64,000 nucleotides of DNA from an uncultured Coxiella sp. (GCA_902623005.1 CACNSC010000006.1:31172-95171), one strand, 5' to 3'. Shown: positions 46,201 through 55,840, counted from the stretch's first letter. The notes: a model not told the origin generated them from the letters alone. A program made the numbers and translations.

Positions 46201-47925
46201 CTAATCAATAAAAGTTAATAATTTATCTAATTGATTTGATCGCTCAATATCTCCAGAATAGGCAATTACCTGATCCGGTCTGATCAAAAGCAATTGGGGA
46301 TAAGATACTTCATCTGTCGTAGTATTGAAATCAATTGCGCTAAAATACAGGGTTAGATTAGACTTCATCGACAATGCAGCTTCTGTCTCTTGATTGTTTT
46401 CAAAGATTAAAGCCATCCAGCGTCCGTAGACGAATTGGGACAATAATGGCTGTTGCGAATTGATCATCGTAACTGATCGATCTAGCCAAAGCGTTCCCGC
46501 TGCACATCTTGGTTGATAATCAGCAACGGCATGTGAAATCTCAACGTCATCTTCAATCACCAGCTCACTGGCTAAAGTAAATCCCAGATGACTACCCGTG
46601 CCATCAAAATGCTGCAAGGTAGTATCCAAAGCACGAGCCAGTCTTTTTTTGAGCCAACCTTCACTCAATGGAACTTTAAACAGCATATTCATCAGCTGTT
46701 CATAACCGCCTAACAGTGTATTATTAATCTGCCCTTGTGTTGATGACGGTAAACGCTTTAAAACATTTTTCCAAGGCGATGAGACACCGACTGGAATTAA
46801 GACCTGTCGAGCCATCTGCCTAAAATCAGCAAAGTTCTCAACTGATTGTTTTACTGAGGCTGCATCAATGGGGTAGCGTTCCAGTTGATACGAATCAATG
46901 ATCTTATGATTGTTTAATTGAGATGCATTAGCGAGCTTCCAGACCAAATTAGCAGCATCGGCTATCGCCATATTCAAGCCCATCCCTCCCGCTGGTGTTA
47001 ATGTATGTGCACTATCCCCAATGAGATAAACCCAATCGTGCGAAAGACTGTCGCAACAGAAACTGGTAACCGTCCAAGGCTGTACCCGCTTGATTTCGAA
47101 TGCCACGTCCTGGCCAAACACCTTACGAACGTAGTCTTGCACCCACTGCTGATCATTCACATAGCACTCAGGATCATCAACAAATACCGGCACTTGCAAA
47201 TTCTGCTCACCTTTGACCTCGTGCATGACCAAGCAACCAGGATAGGCTGGGTTAAGCAACCAGGTCAGCATGGTCGGCTGTTTAACGACATGAGTTAAAT
47301 CAGACTGCAGTTCGATGTTAATAAAATGCTCGTGGAATGTCGGTTTCACCTCAGGAAAACACAGCGCTCGAATCCCGCTTTGGGTACCATCTGCACCAAT
47401 CAAATAAGAAACCTTCCACTGATCGACTCTATCCGGTTGTGTGACCGTTAGGTTATGAGCTTCTAAACAAAGCTGCTTGACCTCAGATTGCCAAAAGATG
47501 GGGATGTTGGCCGCCTTAATTAAATCCATCAATTTTGGATAGATGCGTGAGAAAGGAATATTTGCTGCAGCGCCATACAAACCTACTGACTCGTATTTTT
47601 GTTTAAAAGTCGGATCATCCATAAGATTGACAACCTCATAGATGCTACTCAGTGTGATGCCGTAGGACATCGAAAATGCGTAACTGCTTGGTGATGCCAA
47701 ATCCAGTAACTCAGACATGTCAACGCCGCAATAAGCTAATAAAGATAATGTATAACCATTCAAGAAATGCGCATTGCCACGAAACGTCGATTGCGTTTGC
47801 TTATCAATTAACGCGACGGATAGGCCACAACGCTGCGCTAGGAGTGCAGCAACACAGCCTGCAGGTCCAGCACCTTGTATCACTAGGTCGTATTGTGGTG
47901 TCTTATCATCATGACTATCTGACAT
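46201..47925 (-). CDS. FAD-dependent aromatic monooxygenase (PHBH family), 574 aa
   Basis: The N-terminal FAD motif is GAGPAGCVAALLAQRCG (near residue 18). The second FAD motif GDSAHTLTPAGGMGLNMA (near 310) is the GD motif of flavin hydroxylases. At 574 residues it has an extra thioredoxin-like C-terminal domain (from about 460), as in phenol hydroxylase or MhpA-type enzymes. It uses NAD(P)H and oxygen to hydroxylate an aromatic or polyketide-like ring. No ring-cleavage genes adjoin it. pdxH lies 15 bases upstream, so the two may be cotranscribed. Confidence 0.88.
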   Translation of the reverse strand: MSDSHDDKTPQYDLVIQGAGPAGCVAALLAQRCGLSVALIDKQTQSTFRGNAHFLNGYTLSLLAYCGVDMSELLDLASPSSYAFSMSYGITLSSIYEVVNLMDDPTFKQKYESVGLYGAAANIPFSRIYPKLMDLIKAANIPIFWQSEVKQLCLEAHNLTVTQPDRVDQWKVSYLIGADGTQSGIRALCFPEVKPTFHEHFINIELQSDLTHVVKQPTMLTWLLNPAYPGCLVMHEVKGEQNLQVPVFVDDPECYVNDQQWVQDYVRKVFGQDVAFEIKRVQPWTVTSFCCDSLSHDWVYLIGDSAHTLTPAGGMGLNMAIADAANLVWKLANASQLNNHKIIDSYQLERYPIDAASVKQSVENFADFRQMARQVLIPVGVSSPWKNVLKRLPSSTQGQINNTLLGGYEQLMNMLFKVPLSEGWLKKRLARALDTTLQHFDGTGSHLGFTLASELVIEDDVEISHAVADYQPRCAAGTLWLDRSVTMINSQQPLLSQFVYGRWMALIFENNQETEAALSMKSNLTLYFSAIDFNTTTDEVSYPQLLLIRPDQVIAYSGDIERSNQLDKLLTFID

Positions 47926-47940
47926 GTAATATCTCTTGAG

Positions 47941-48579
47941 TTATGGGTAGACCGCTTGAACCTGCCAGGCACTATCGACTAAAGAATAGTTATAGCTTTC
48001 GTGTAATCGACTGGGCTTTAATACTAAAAAATTAAAAAAATTAGGTTTAACCGCAAATCCTCCCCAGTACGTCGGTCTTGAGACCGGCGCTGTTGATGCC
48101 ATTTGTGTCTCCAGTGCCTTAACTAAATCATCTCTTGATGCTAGTGGTTTACTTTGTTTCGACAAAATGGAAGCCAATTGTGATTGACGTTTACGCTGAG
48201 AGAAATATCGATCAGAGACAGCTGTCGCAACGTGATGTGCTAAACCTTCAATTCTTACTTGACGATGAGACTGTGGCCAATTGAATAATAGAGCTACTTT
48301 TGGGTTTTTTTCCAACGCTTGCGCTTTATTGCTACCGTAGTTGGTATAAAAAATAAATTCCTGCTCTAGAATCTCAGACAAGTAAACACAGCGTGAGCTA
48401 GGCTGATTATCGATTACTGTTGAGACCACCATGGTGTGAGGCTCAACGACCTTACATTCAACAGCATGATTAAACCACTCATCAAATAGATCAAATGGCG
48501 ACGTCGATAACGTGACAGGGCAATCAGAGTCATCATGATTTGAGTCCTGTTGCTTGTACTGTGTCATATAAATATCCAT
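47941..48579 (-). CDS. pdxH: Pyridoxamine 5'-phosphate oxidase PdxH, 212 aa
   Basis: The sequence follows the PdxH pattern: SSRCVYLSEI and EFIFYTNYGSNKAQALEKNP for FMN binding, FNWPQSHRQVRIEGLAH, and the C-terminal RPTYWGGFAVKP followed by RLHESYNYS, close to the usual RLHDR. An FMN enzyme, it makes pyridoxal 5'-phosphate in the cytosol. The start may be ATG 48579 or 48567; neither has a strong ribosome site. Length fits the family (about 215). Confidence 0.92.
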   Translation of the reverse strand: MDIYMTQYKQQDSNHDDSDCPVTLSTSPFDLFDEWFNHAVECKVVEPHTMVVSTVIDNQPSSRCVYLSEILEQEFIFYTNYGSNKAQALEKNPKVALLFNWPQSHRQVRIEGLAHHVATAVSDRYFSQRKRQSQLASILSKQSKPLASRDDLVKALETQMASTAPVSRPTYWGGFAVKPNFFNFLVLKPSRLHESYNYSLVDSAWQVQAVYP

Positions 48580-48676
48580 TTTATCGTTGCTTTAGTAGCA
48601 TAAATTAAAGGCAAACGAATCACAATCCATCTCGGATAGGATGTATCGTAGATCATTGTTAATTAATAACCTAAAG

Positions 48677-49594
48677 CTAAATCTGCTCTAAAAATAAAGC
48701 ATGACTCGACGTCTTCTGTTTTGCTGTTGCCCAGATGTCCTGCGACAACGTTGCCTGCTTCACAGCATTTCTAATGATGTGATAAGCGTCACGATTGAAT
48801 GCACTCTGGCAAGACAGAGTGAGCGGCTGATGACAACTCGAATCTGACTCGGAAATCAACGGCATGATGACGCCTTTTTGATAAATCCATTGATTAATTT
48901 GATGGGTTGCTGTGTAGCCTGAGTCGTAACAACGCTCAACCAAACGAATCGCACCAGGGAATGGCCACGGTGTTAGTTGACTATTTGCAAGCACCTCACG
49001 TAAACGCTGGTTGTATGCTGTAGCTGATTCACGCTCGATACAAGCGCCTCGACATCGCTTAATCTGAAAATTAAAACAAGGAGTTCTTGCTTTCTCAAGA
49101 CCAAGACGAACGCTGCATAAATAATGCTGCTTCACCAGTGACTGCAAACACTGAACCGCTCCCTCACGACGGGTAAATAAGCCATAGTGTTGACCATCAA
49201 AACAACTGGAGATATTTTTCATCGGTGTGATTTTTGCTGTCAAATAATCCGAGTCGTCAGGAAGTGTCAGTGCAAGTGTAAATAATGATCTGGCACGTCT
49301 TAGTTTTTTGTTATACAGGGGAGAATACTGTTTTACCCACTCACTTTCGTACAGCAAAGCACTGAACTCGCCGGTTGTTGGCATGATCATAATCGTCCGT
49401 GTTGAGCGCATAATACGCTGCTCGCGAGGCTCTTTTGAATACACGTGTGACATCACACGATCACGCAAATGAATACTTTTTCCAATATAGAGACAATGAT
49501 CTAGCGAGTCTTGCTGACAAAACGCATAAACACCCGCACATTGTGGTAGCGCCTGAGGCAAGTCATCTAATGAATAGCGTTGTATATCATACAT
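48677..49594 (-). CDS. GIY-YIG excinuclease Cho-like protein (UvrC N-terminal homologue), 305 aa
   Basis: I use the ATG at 49594, which overlaps the stop of the upstream FAD oxidoreductase gene (ATGTATGA). The GIY-YIG nuclease domain shows GVYAFCQQD, CLYIGKSIHLRDRV and ALLYESEWVKQYSPLYNKKL with the catalytic Glu. A Cys-containing region follows (CFNFQIKRCRGAC) as in Cho. Cho makes the 3' incision in nucleotide excision repair and is SOS-regulated in E. coli. Here it sits beside the photolyase genes, another DNA repair function. Confidence 0.85.
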   Translation of the reverse strand: MYDIQRYSLDDLPQALPQCAGVYAFCQQDSLDHCLYIGKSIHLRDRVMSHVYSKEPREQRIMRSTRTIMIMPTTGEFSALLYESEWVKQYSPLYNKKLRRARSLFTLALTLPDDSDYLTAKITPMKNISSCFDGQHYGLFTRREGAVQCLQSLVKQHYLCSVRLGLEKARTPCFNFQIKRCRGACIERESATAYNQRLREVLANSQLTPWPFPGAIRLVERCYDSGYTATHQINQWIYQKGVIMPLISESDSSCHQPLTLSCQSAFNRDAYHIIRNAVKQATLSQDIWATAKQKTSSHALFLEQI

Positions 49595-50570
49595 TTTTAA
49601 GCAACTCTTCACTGAGTGCATGAGCACTTAAAAAGGCTGCTTCCACCCTACCCTGTATGCACCAATCTCCTACTGAAGCAACTTGATTATCAGTATCAAT
49701 GAGATACTTGGGGCCATGCTGTTTAGCAATGTTCGCGTACGACCAACGATGACAATAACTGTCATCCACACAGGAGCTGACACCAGGGATAATCGATTCA
49801 AGCGCTGTCAATAAATTTGACTGAATGATCTCTAGAGACTGACCAAAATGCGTTTTAGCCCATTGATTGGCTGCCAAACAAACTAAGCCAGGTGATGCTG
49901 GACGACCCGGCTTTGAGTCGTTATGACTAATCCAACTCAATGCACTATTTTTCACTAATGCAACCTGCCAATCCGTATCAAGCGTTTCATTAAGCGTTAG
50001 CATAAGCGCGTAACAGGGTAAAAGTGACTTTGACAGCAACTGGTCGCGATAACCGATGTTATTGTTCATGATGGCAATCGCATTAGCCGGCGGGGTTGCT
50101 GTTATACACCAATCAAATGGCCCTGCTTGCTCATTTTCACCGATTAAATACCAACCATCAGACCGACGCTGCATTGACTGTACGGCGTAGTCAGCTTGCA
50201 CGTGAAGTGATTGTGATAAAAATTCGGGCAATGCAGCGGCATAGGGTGACGCAACCCAATGATTTGAGTCGATCGTCCAATCTAACGTACGTTCGACACG
50301 ATTACAGTCAATTTCAGCAAAGCGGACTGACCACGGCTGGATCAAACCGGCATCATGCGCGGTTTGTAAGAAATCACGAAAGGTTTGGGTAAATATTCTG
50401 AAAAATTGCACACCATGATCAAATGACTGACCACTAAGGTAACGGTGTGCAAAGCGTCCGCCAACGCTACGTGAGCGCTCGAACACAGTGACGTCATATT
50501 TATCATTGAGCAGCTTGGCAAGAGAGATCCCTGCCATACCCGCGCCAATAATTGCCACACGTGGTTTCAT
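49587..50570 (-). CDS. FAD-dependent oxidoreductase, renalase/amine-oxidase-like, 327 aa
   Basis: The ATG at 50570 (MKPRVAIIGAG) has GGGAG 6 bases upstream, fixing the start. The dinucleotide motif is GAGMAGISLAKLL, followed by VTVFERSRSVGGRFAHR. At the C-terminus VASVGDWCIQGRVEAAFLSA is the closing FAD motif. The family includes renalase-type and plant/cyanobacterial light-linked oxidoreductases, and such genes are commonly found next to photolyases. Its reaction is unknown. It is translationally coupled to the Cho-like gene. Confidence 0.85.
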   Translation of the reverse strand: MKPRVAIIGAGMAGISLAKLLNDKYDVTVFERSRSVGGRFAHRYLSGQSFDHGVQFFRIFTQTFRDFLQTAHDAGLIQPWSVRFAEIDCNRVERTLDWTIDSNHWVASPYAAALPEFLSQSLHVQADYAVQSMQRRSDGWYLIGENEQAGPFDWCITATPPANAIAIMNNNIGYRDQLLSKSLLPCYALMLTLNETLDTDWQVALVKNSALSWISHNDSKPGRPASPGLVCLAANQWAKTHFGQSLEIIQSNLLTALESIIPGVSSCVDDSYCHRWSYANIAKQHGPKYLIDTDNQVASVGDWCIQGRVEAAFLSAHALSEELLKNV

Positions 50571-50741
50571 GTCATCTCCCGCTAAATGAAACGCATTATA
50601 CGAACGGGTAACGCAATTAATCAATGCGTATTTCGAGACATAACTCGGGTAACAGTGGAAAACTAGGTAGCTTGACTAAAACATAAACAGCATAAGCGCT
50701 TCTATCCACAGTAGGATTAGCAAACCTCAATAAAATAACAA

Positions 50742-51026
50742 TTACGGCGCTATTTCCTGAGCGTTTTGACGCAACACATTATCATTTGGTTCTGAAATCT
50801 GAGGACTATTTTGGGCAACTGTGTCAAATAAATCACCCATTGGTAACCTCTGATCGCGATTTAATCGATTTATCATTATGCCATGACGGAAGTACAATAA
50901 AAGAAAACCGACAAAACAAACAAAGCCCGAAATCGGTAAAGCCACTATAATCCATGGGTTTACCTTCAATATATTTTCTGGGTCGGCACTTGAATTGTTT
51001 AGGTATTCATGCGTCGTATTTTTCAT
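50742..51026 (-). CDS. Small single-pass membrane protein, 94 aa
   Basis: ATG at 51026 with GGA 6 bases upstream. A hydrophilic N-terminus of about 24 residues is followed by one membrane segment (VALPISGFVCFVGFLLLYF, residues 28-46), a basic loop (RHGIMINRLNRDQR) and a polar Gln/Asn/Pro tail. It lies between DUF2256 and the FAD oxidoreductase gene on the same strand. No family recognised. Confidence 0.55.
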   Translation of the reverse strand: MKNTTHEYLNNSSADPENILKVNPWIIVALPISGFVCFVGFLLLYFRHGIMINRLNRDQRLPMGDLFDTVAQNSPQISEPNDNVLRQNAQEIAP

Positions 51027-51161
51027 GTAAATTCCAAAAAATCATGAGTACTGTCAATACGAAAAAGCGGTGATCTTACAAATAAATCCATATTGATCAT
51101 AGGAGAACCGTACAGAATCGTTGAGATAATGTGATTTTAAGAATAAACCTTATTGGAGCAC

Positions 51162-51299
51162 TTATTTTTTTTGACGCCGACATCGCTCCGAACAATACAC
51201 CACCTGATCCCAAACTTTTTCCCATTTCTTACGCCAAGTGAATGGTTTTTTGCACACTGGGCATTGTTTTTTTGGCAAGTTAGTCTTCTTGTGTACCAT
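51162..51299 (-). CDS. DUF2256 zinc-ribbon-like protein, 45 aa
   Basis: The real start is the ATG at 51299 (MVHKKTNLPKKQCPVC), 22 bases after the photolyase stop. The sequence CPVCKKPFTWRKKWEKVWD and YCSERCRRQ fits DUF2256, a tiny family with four Cys that probably bind zinc, usually encoded beside photolyase/cryptochrome genes. Its function is unknown; linkage points to the photolyase operon. Confidence 0.88.
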   Translation of the reverse strand: MVHKKTNLPKKQCPVCKKPFTWRKKWEKVWDQVVYCSERCRRQKK

Positions 51300-51321
51300 G
51301 GAAAAGGTTCTCTTATAGCAG

Positions 51322-52842
51322 TTATTCCAGCGAATCAAGAAACTGATTGGCATCATCACGAATCTGCTGTTGCTTGGCTGTATCCATACGTTGATAGACG
51401 CGATAAATCATCCCTAAACGATGATTATTAGATAACTTGTCATGATTTCTCGCTAGAAAATCCCAATACAAGTAATTAAACGGACACGCTGTCTCCCCAT
51501 TTTTCACAGATACTTTATAGTGACATTGCTTACAATAATTGGACATTTTGTTAATGTAATTACCACCGGCCGCATAAGGCTTACTAGCAAGATAGCCACC
51601 GTCGGCAAATAAGATCATGCCACTCACATTGGGTAATTCGACCCACTGGTAAGCATCTGCATAAACAACATGAAACCAATCATTAACTTCTTCCGGTGCA
51701 ATCCCTGCAATTAACGCAAAGTTACCCAATACCATCAAGCGTTGGATATGATGGGCATAGGCATTTTGCTGAGTTTCATTAACGCATTGTTTTAAACAAT
51801 TCATACGCGTTTTTCCCGTCCAATAGAAATTCGGTAATGCACGTTGAGCATTAAAGAAATTATGCTCGGCATATTCTGGCATCTTGAGCCAATAGATTCC
51901 TCGAACGTATTCACGCCACCCAAGTATCTGCCGAATAAAACCTTCAACAGCATTTAATGGTGCTACCCCATCGTGATAAGCTTGCTCGACTTGTTTAATG
52001 CATTCACCAGGCAATAATAAACCGCAGTTTAAATAGAAACTGATATGACTGTGAAACATCCAAGGCTCACCCTGTAGCATCGCGTCTTGATAGTCACCAA
52101 ACAGCGCCAGTCGTCGCTGTATAAACTGTTTGAGCGCCACTAATGCTTGGCGCCGAGTCACAGCAAAATGGAATGGCAAGATATCACCGAAGTGATCAGA
52201 AAACTTTTCCTCAACCAATGCTATCACTGCTTGTGTTTTTTCATCAATCTTAGCCTGATAGGTTTCTGGTACATCTAATCCTGACTTTGGCGGCTTACGA
52301 TTATCTTGATCGAAATTCCATTGCCCGCCTATTGGTTTATCGCCTGACATTAAAATTTGATGTTGCTGACGCATTTGTCGATAAAACATCTCCATGCGCA
52401 ATTGTTTTTTACCTTTAGCAAATTGACTAAATTGCTCAGTAGTACACAAAAAGCGATTATCCTCCAGTAGATCAACACTACATCCCGCATATTGATGGCA
52501 CGACTCAAGCTCCTGCTGCCAATGGTACTCACTTGGTTGCGTGATGATACATTGCGTGATTGCATGCTGCTTAATAAAAGCTTTGAGAAGTTTTTTTAGA
52601 CTGTCTTTTTGCTCAGTTTGCTCTAACGGTATATAGGTAACATTAATGCCTTTTTCGATAAGCTGATCGGCAAAATGCCGCATTGAACTCAGTAAAAAAG
52701 CAATTTTTTTCTTATGATGCTTAACGTGAGTAAAATAATCGTATGATTCAATCATCAGCACTCGATCATCATCTCCCATGCGCTGCAAACTACTGATCGA
52801 GAGAGATAGCTGATCCGGTAAAATCAGTCGACAAACATTCAT
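51322..52842 (-). CDS. Iron-sulfur photolyase/cryptochrome (PhrB (6-4)-type, FeS-BCP class), 506 aa
   Basis: The N-terminal domain begins LILPDQLSLS, typical of the deoxyribodipyrimidine photolyase-related (PF04244) family. The C-terminal region has the FAD-binding core (GFIRQILGWREYVRGIYW) and the cluster cysteines (CKQCHYKV; TACPFNYLYWDFL) that hold a 4Fe-4S cluster. The class includes bacterial (6-4) photolyases and CryB. It is separated from the preceding photolyase gene by one base and followed by DUF2256. Confidence 0.93.
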   Translation of the reverse strand: MNVCRLILPDQLSLSISSLQRMGDDDRVLMIESYDYFTHVKHHKKKIAFLLSSMRHFADQLIEKGINVTYIPLEQTEQKDSLKKLLKAFIKQHAITQCIITQPSEYHWQQELESCHQYAGCSVDLLEDNRFLCTTEQFSQFAKGKKQLRMEMFYRQMRQQHQILMSGDKPIGGQWNFDQDNRKPPKSGLDVPETYQAKIDEKTQAVIALVEEKFSDHFGDILPFHFAVTRRQALVALKQFIQRRLALFGDYQDAMLQGEPWMFHSHISFYLNCGLLLPGECIKQVEQAYHDGVAPLNAVEGFIRQILGWREYVRGIYWLKMPEYAEHNFFNAQRALPNFYWTGKTRMNCLKQCVNETQQNAYAHHIQRLMVLGNFALIAGIAPEEVNDWFHVVYADAYQWVELPNVSGMILFADGGYLASKPYAAGGNYINKMSNYCKQCHYKVSVKNGETACPFNYLYWDFLARNHDKLSNNHRLGMIYRVYQRMDTAKQQQIRDDANQFLDSLE

Positions 52843-52843
52843 A

Positions 52844-54262
52844 TTATTCCTTTTTTAGTGATTTAAATGCCTCAAGCGCGCGCTCTCTTGATGTTTTTAG
52901 ATCAACAATTGGCAATGGGTAATCAACACCTAGCTCGACCCCCGCTTGTTGTAGAACATCCGATTTCGCTTGCCATGGAGCGTGTAGGTACTTAATTGGC
53001 ATATTAGTAAGTTCAGGACAATATTGCTTGATATATACTCCATCAGGATCAAATTTTTGACCTTGCGTCACAGGGTTAAAGATACGAAAAAAAGGAGCCG
53101 CATCAGCACCACAGCCGGCTATCCACTGCCAGCCTGCGCTGTTACTGGCGTAGTCTGCATCAAATAAACAATCCCAAAACCAGCGCTCGCCATGATGCCA
53201 ATGCAGTAAACAATTTTTTACTAAGAATGATCCAACAATCATACGAACACGATTGTGCATGTAACCGGTTTGATAGAGTTCACGCATACCTGCATCGACC
53301 ATTGGAATACCGGTTTGCCCATACTGCCATGCACGTAACGCATCGGCATCCTCCAACCAGGGGAAATGATCAAACTTATTTTGTAAGTTTTCAGTTGCCA
53401 AGCCTGGATTGTAATACAGTTGTGAGTATGAGAATTCGCGCCAACCCAGCTCACTGCAAAACAGATCAACTGAAGATGAGTCTCCCGACTGGCGGGCCGC
53501 ATACCAAGCCTGATTGGGTGATAATAATCCGTGATGCAAGTACGGTGAAAGCCTGGATGTCGCATGCATCGATGGAAAATCACGGCCTTGTCGATAATGC
53601 TCAACGTGCTCATGGATAAAGCTTGATAAGCGCTTATGCGCACCTTGCTCACTGATGTCCCATGAACTTATCAAATCGATGTGCCATGGATGCTGAGGAC
53701 AAAGCTGCAATGCATCAACCGTCAAACTATCCTTTGGTAGCACAAGCGTGGCAAGCTGATTCGGCGCATCAAGCGGCATGCGTGGTGGCTCAACCATTAA
53801 ACAACCTTTACGGTAATACGGTGTAAACACTTTATAATGCGTGCCGTCTTGTTTTTTGACTTGCCAAGGCTCCCATAATAGCGAGCCATTATGAGTCGTC
53901 ACAGTAATACCTTGTGCTTTAAGATCTGACTTGATGATTTGGTCTCGTTGAATACGCCAAGGCTCATAGCAACGATTCCAATGCACTTCTTGAATATCGT
54001 GCTGCTCACACAATTGATGTAAAATGGCTTGTGGATCACCCTGATAGATTGCTAGACGATGTTGCAATGCAGCTGACAAAGCCTGCAAGGCGTGATGGCA
54101 CCAAACTCGGCTTGCAGCCCCCATCGCGTGACTGCCAGCATTCACCGTATCAAGAATAAATACCGGTAACACTCGTCCTGCATTTGCAGCAGCGAACAGT
54201 GCAGGATTGTCATTTAATCTTAAATCTTGTCGAAACCAATGAATAACGTTTGCATGACTCAC
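52844..54262 (-). CDS. phrB: Deoxyribodipyrimidine photolyase, CPD class I, 472 aa
   Basis: Photolyase N-terminal domain (VIHWFRQDLRLNDNPALF) plus FAD domain with RLSPYLHHGLLSP, ELGWREFSYSQL, TGIPMVDAGMREL and FDADYASNSAGWQW, matching E. coli PhrB in order and length (472). It repairs cyclobutane pyrimidine dimers using blue light. It overlaps the preceding photolyase gene by 4 bases. Confidence 0.95.
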   Translation of the reverse strand: MSHANVIHWFRQDLRLNDNPALFAAANAGRVLPVFILDTVNAGSHAMGAASRVWCHHALQALSAALQHRLAIYQGDPQAILHQLCEQHDIQEVHWNRCYEPWRIQRDQIIKSDLKAQGITVTTHNGSLLWEPWQVKKQDGTHYKVFTPYYRKGCLMVEPPRMPLDAPNQLATLVLPKDSLTVDALQLCPQHPWHIDLISSWDISEQGAHKRLSSFIHEHVEHYRQGRDFPSMHATSRLSPYLHHGLLSPNQAWYAARQSGDSSSVDLFCSELGWREFSYSQLYYNPGLATENLQNKFDHFPWLEDADALRAWQYGQTGIPMVDAGMRELYQTGYMHNRVRMIVGSFLVKNCLLHWHHGERWFWDCLFDADYASNSAGWQWIAGCGADAAPFFRIFNPVTQGQKFDPDGVYIKQYCPELTNMPIKYLHAPWQAKSDVLQQAGVELGVDYPLPIVDLKTSRERALEAFKSLKKE

Positions 54263-55764
54263 AAGGGTAACTCCTGTTGCGTGTCGTCAGCGGGTGGCTT
54301 TTTACGCTTACGACGCTCTTGAACCCGTTTACGACTGGCGTGTTTCTTAACGATTGCTTGCGATAATGCCCGATGTTCACTGCCTTGTCGAATGCTGTAA
54401 AGCTGTCGCGTTGCCTGAGTACGTGCAAGCTTTTCATCAACGATCGGCGCTGGATAATCAACGTCTGGTACATGCAACTGCCAGGGTTGATGTCGATCGG
54501 CAGCTGGTAGCGTCGCTAACTCCGGCAGCCAGCGCGCAATAAAGCTGGCTTCTGGGTCATGATCCAAGCTTTGTTTAATTGGATTATAGGCACGTATTGC
54601 GTTAATACCTGTCGTTCCCGACTGCATCTGAACTTGAGAATAGTGAATGCCGGGTTCATAGTCAGTAAATTGCTGCGCTAGAAAAGGTGCCGTTTGACGC
54701 CAGTCTAGCCAAAGGTGGTAGCTGGCAAAACTCATGAGCATGGCTCGCATACGAAAGTTAATCCACCCATGTGCACGCAAAGCGCGCATACAAGCATCAA
54801 CCATGGGAAAACCCGTTCTACCCTGCTGCCAGGCGAGAAAATAATCCGGATTAAAATCATTCACCCTCAAGGCATTATAGGCCGGGTGCAAATTCTCAAA
54901 CTCAATACTGGGCTGATCTTCTAATTTTTGAATAAAATGGCAGTGCCAACGCAATCGCCCTGCGAATGAGCGATGCGCACTGCGCCAAAGACGCTGATGT
55001 TGTGGTGGGGTACTGTCGCACTGGTCAAGCTGCGCTTGATGCCACTGATAAATTTCACGAACTGATAGACAACCAAAAGCGATGTAGGGAGACAAACGTG
55101 AACACGACTCAAAAGCTGTCACTGGCGAAGACATGGATTTGGTGTAATGCAATCCGCGCTCCTCAAAGAAAGACGATAAATACTGCAAGCCCTGCTTTCT
55201 TCCACCAAGTTGGCGGTAAGGACAGTCATCTTTACCTAAACCAAATGCTTGTGCTTTGGGTAGGTTATCGCCAGCGATACTCAGAGGATTAATAGTTGTT
55301 GGAATTGATGACAAAGGTTGATTGACCCAGTGATACCAACGGCGCGCCCAGCCATCGCGGTCTTGCAAACCACGAATCACACCGAACTGTTTATATTCCT
55401 GCCAGCTAACACCGCGCTGTTTTAAAATTTTCTTAACAGCAAGATCGCGCTGATAGGTCCAGCCGTTCCACGTTTCTTGATGCGATAAAACATCAGTAAC
55501 GGCATACTGCTCGATCAGATTTTGCAATACGTCTACGGCACTTCCAACACGAATCACCAGCGGGCAACCCAATTGCGCCAGATCAGCTTTTAAGTCCAAA
55601 ATTGACTCACAAAGAAAATCGTATTGGCGACGACTTAAATCGGGTTGTTGCCACAATTCAGGCTCGAGAATATACAAGGCAATAAATTGACCTGCTTTGG
55701 CCGCAGTCACAAGTGGCTGATGATCGACCACTCTTAGATCTCTTTTGAACCACACGATTTGCAT
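54259..55764 (-). CDS. Cryptochrome/photolyase-like flavoprotein with basic C-terminal tail, 501 aa
   Basis: The ATG at 55764 has GGAG 9 bases upstream; a GTG at 55773 is the alternative. The photolyase domain (IVWFKRDLRVVDHQPL) is followed by RLSPYIAFGCLSVREI, TGFPMVDACMRALRAHG and the segment YNPIKQSLDHDPE, a pattern of a branch distinct from classical CPD photolyases. The last about 45 residues are strongly basic (RKRVQERRKRKKPP) before an acidic end, perhaps a DNA- or partner-binding tail. Whether it repairs DNA or signals is open. It is the first gene of the four-gene operon. Confidence 0.9.
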   Translation of the reverse strand: MQIVWFKRDLRVVDHQPLVTAAKAGQFIALYILEPELWQQPDLSRRQYDFLCESILDLKADLAQLGCPLVIRVGSAVDVLQNLIEQYAVTDVLSHQETWNGWTYQRDLAVKKILKQRGVSWQEYKQFGVIRGLQDRDGWARRWYHWVNQPLSSIPTTINPLSIAGDNLPKAQAFGLGKDDCPYRQLGGRKQGLQYLSSFFEERGLHYTKSMSSPVTAFESCSRLSPYIAFGCLSVREIYQWHQAQLDQCDSTPPQHQRLWRSAHRSFAGRLRWHCHFIQKLEDQPSIEFENLHPAYNALRVNDFNPDYFLAWQQGRTGFPMVDACMRALRAHGWINFRMRAMLMSFASYHLWLDWRQTAPFLAQQFTDYEPGIHYSQVQMQSGTTGINAIRAYNPIKQSLDHDPEASFIARWLPELATLPAADRHQPWQLHVPDVDYPAPIVDEKLARTQATRQLYSIRQGSEHRALSQAIVKKHASRKRVQERRKRKKPPADDTQQELPL

Positions 55765-55790
55765 GCAACACACTCCATCTGATTTACAGA

Positions 55791-55803
55791 CACGTACTAC
55801 GTG
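55791..55803. promoter_or_regulatory. Palindrome upstream of the photolyase operon
   Basis: CACGTA-C-TACGTG, a perfect 6-bp-arm palindrome 27 bases upstream of the first photolyase start codon, in the region shared with the divergent SOUL gene. It may be an operator for a light- or stress-responsive regulator, which is not identified here. Confidence 0.4.
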
Positions 55804-55840
55804 CGAAAGTATACGATGATCGACAAAAAAAAACAGTGAA

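Noticed and set aside
53239..53652. 137-codon frame inside the CPD photolyase gene
   Set aside because: Same-strand alternate frame within phrB; carries no motif and no ribosome site.
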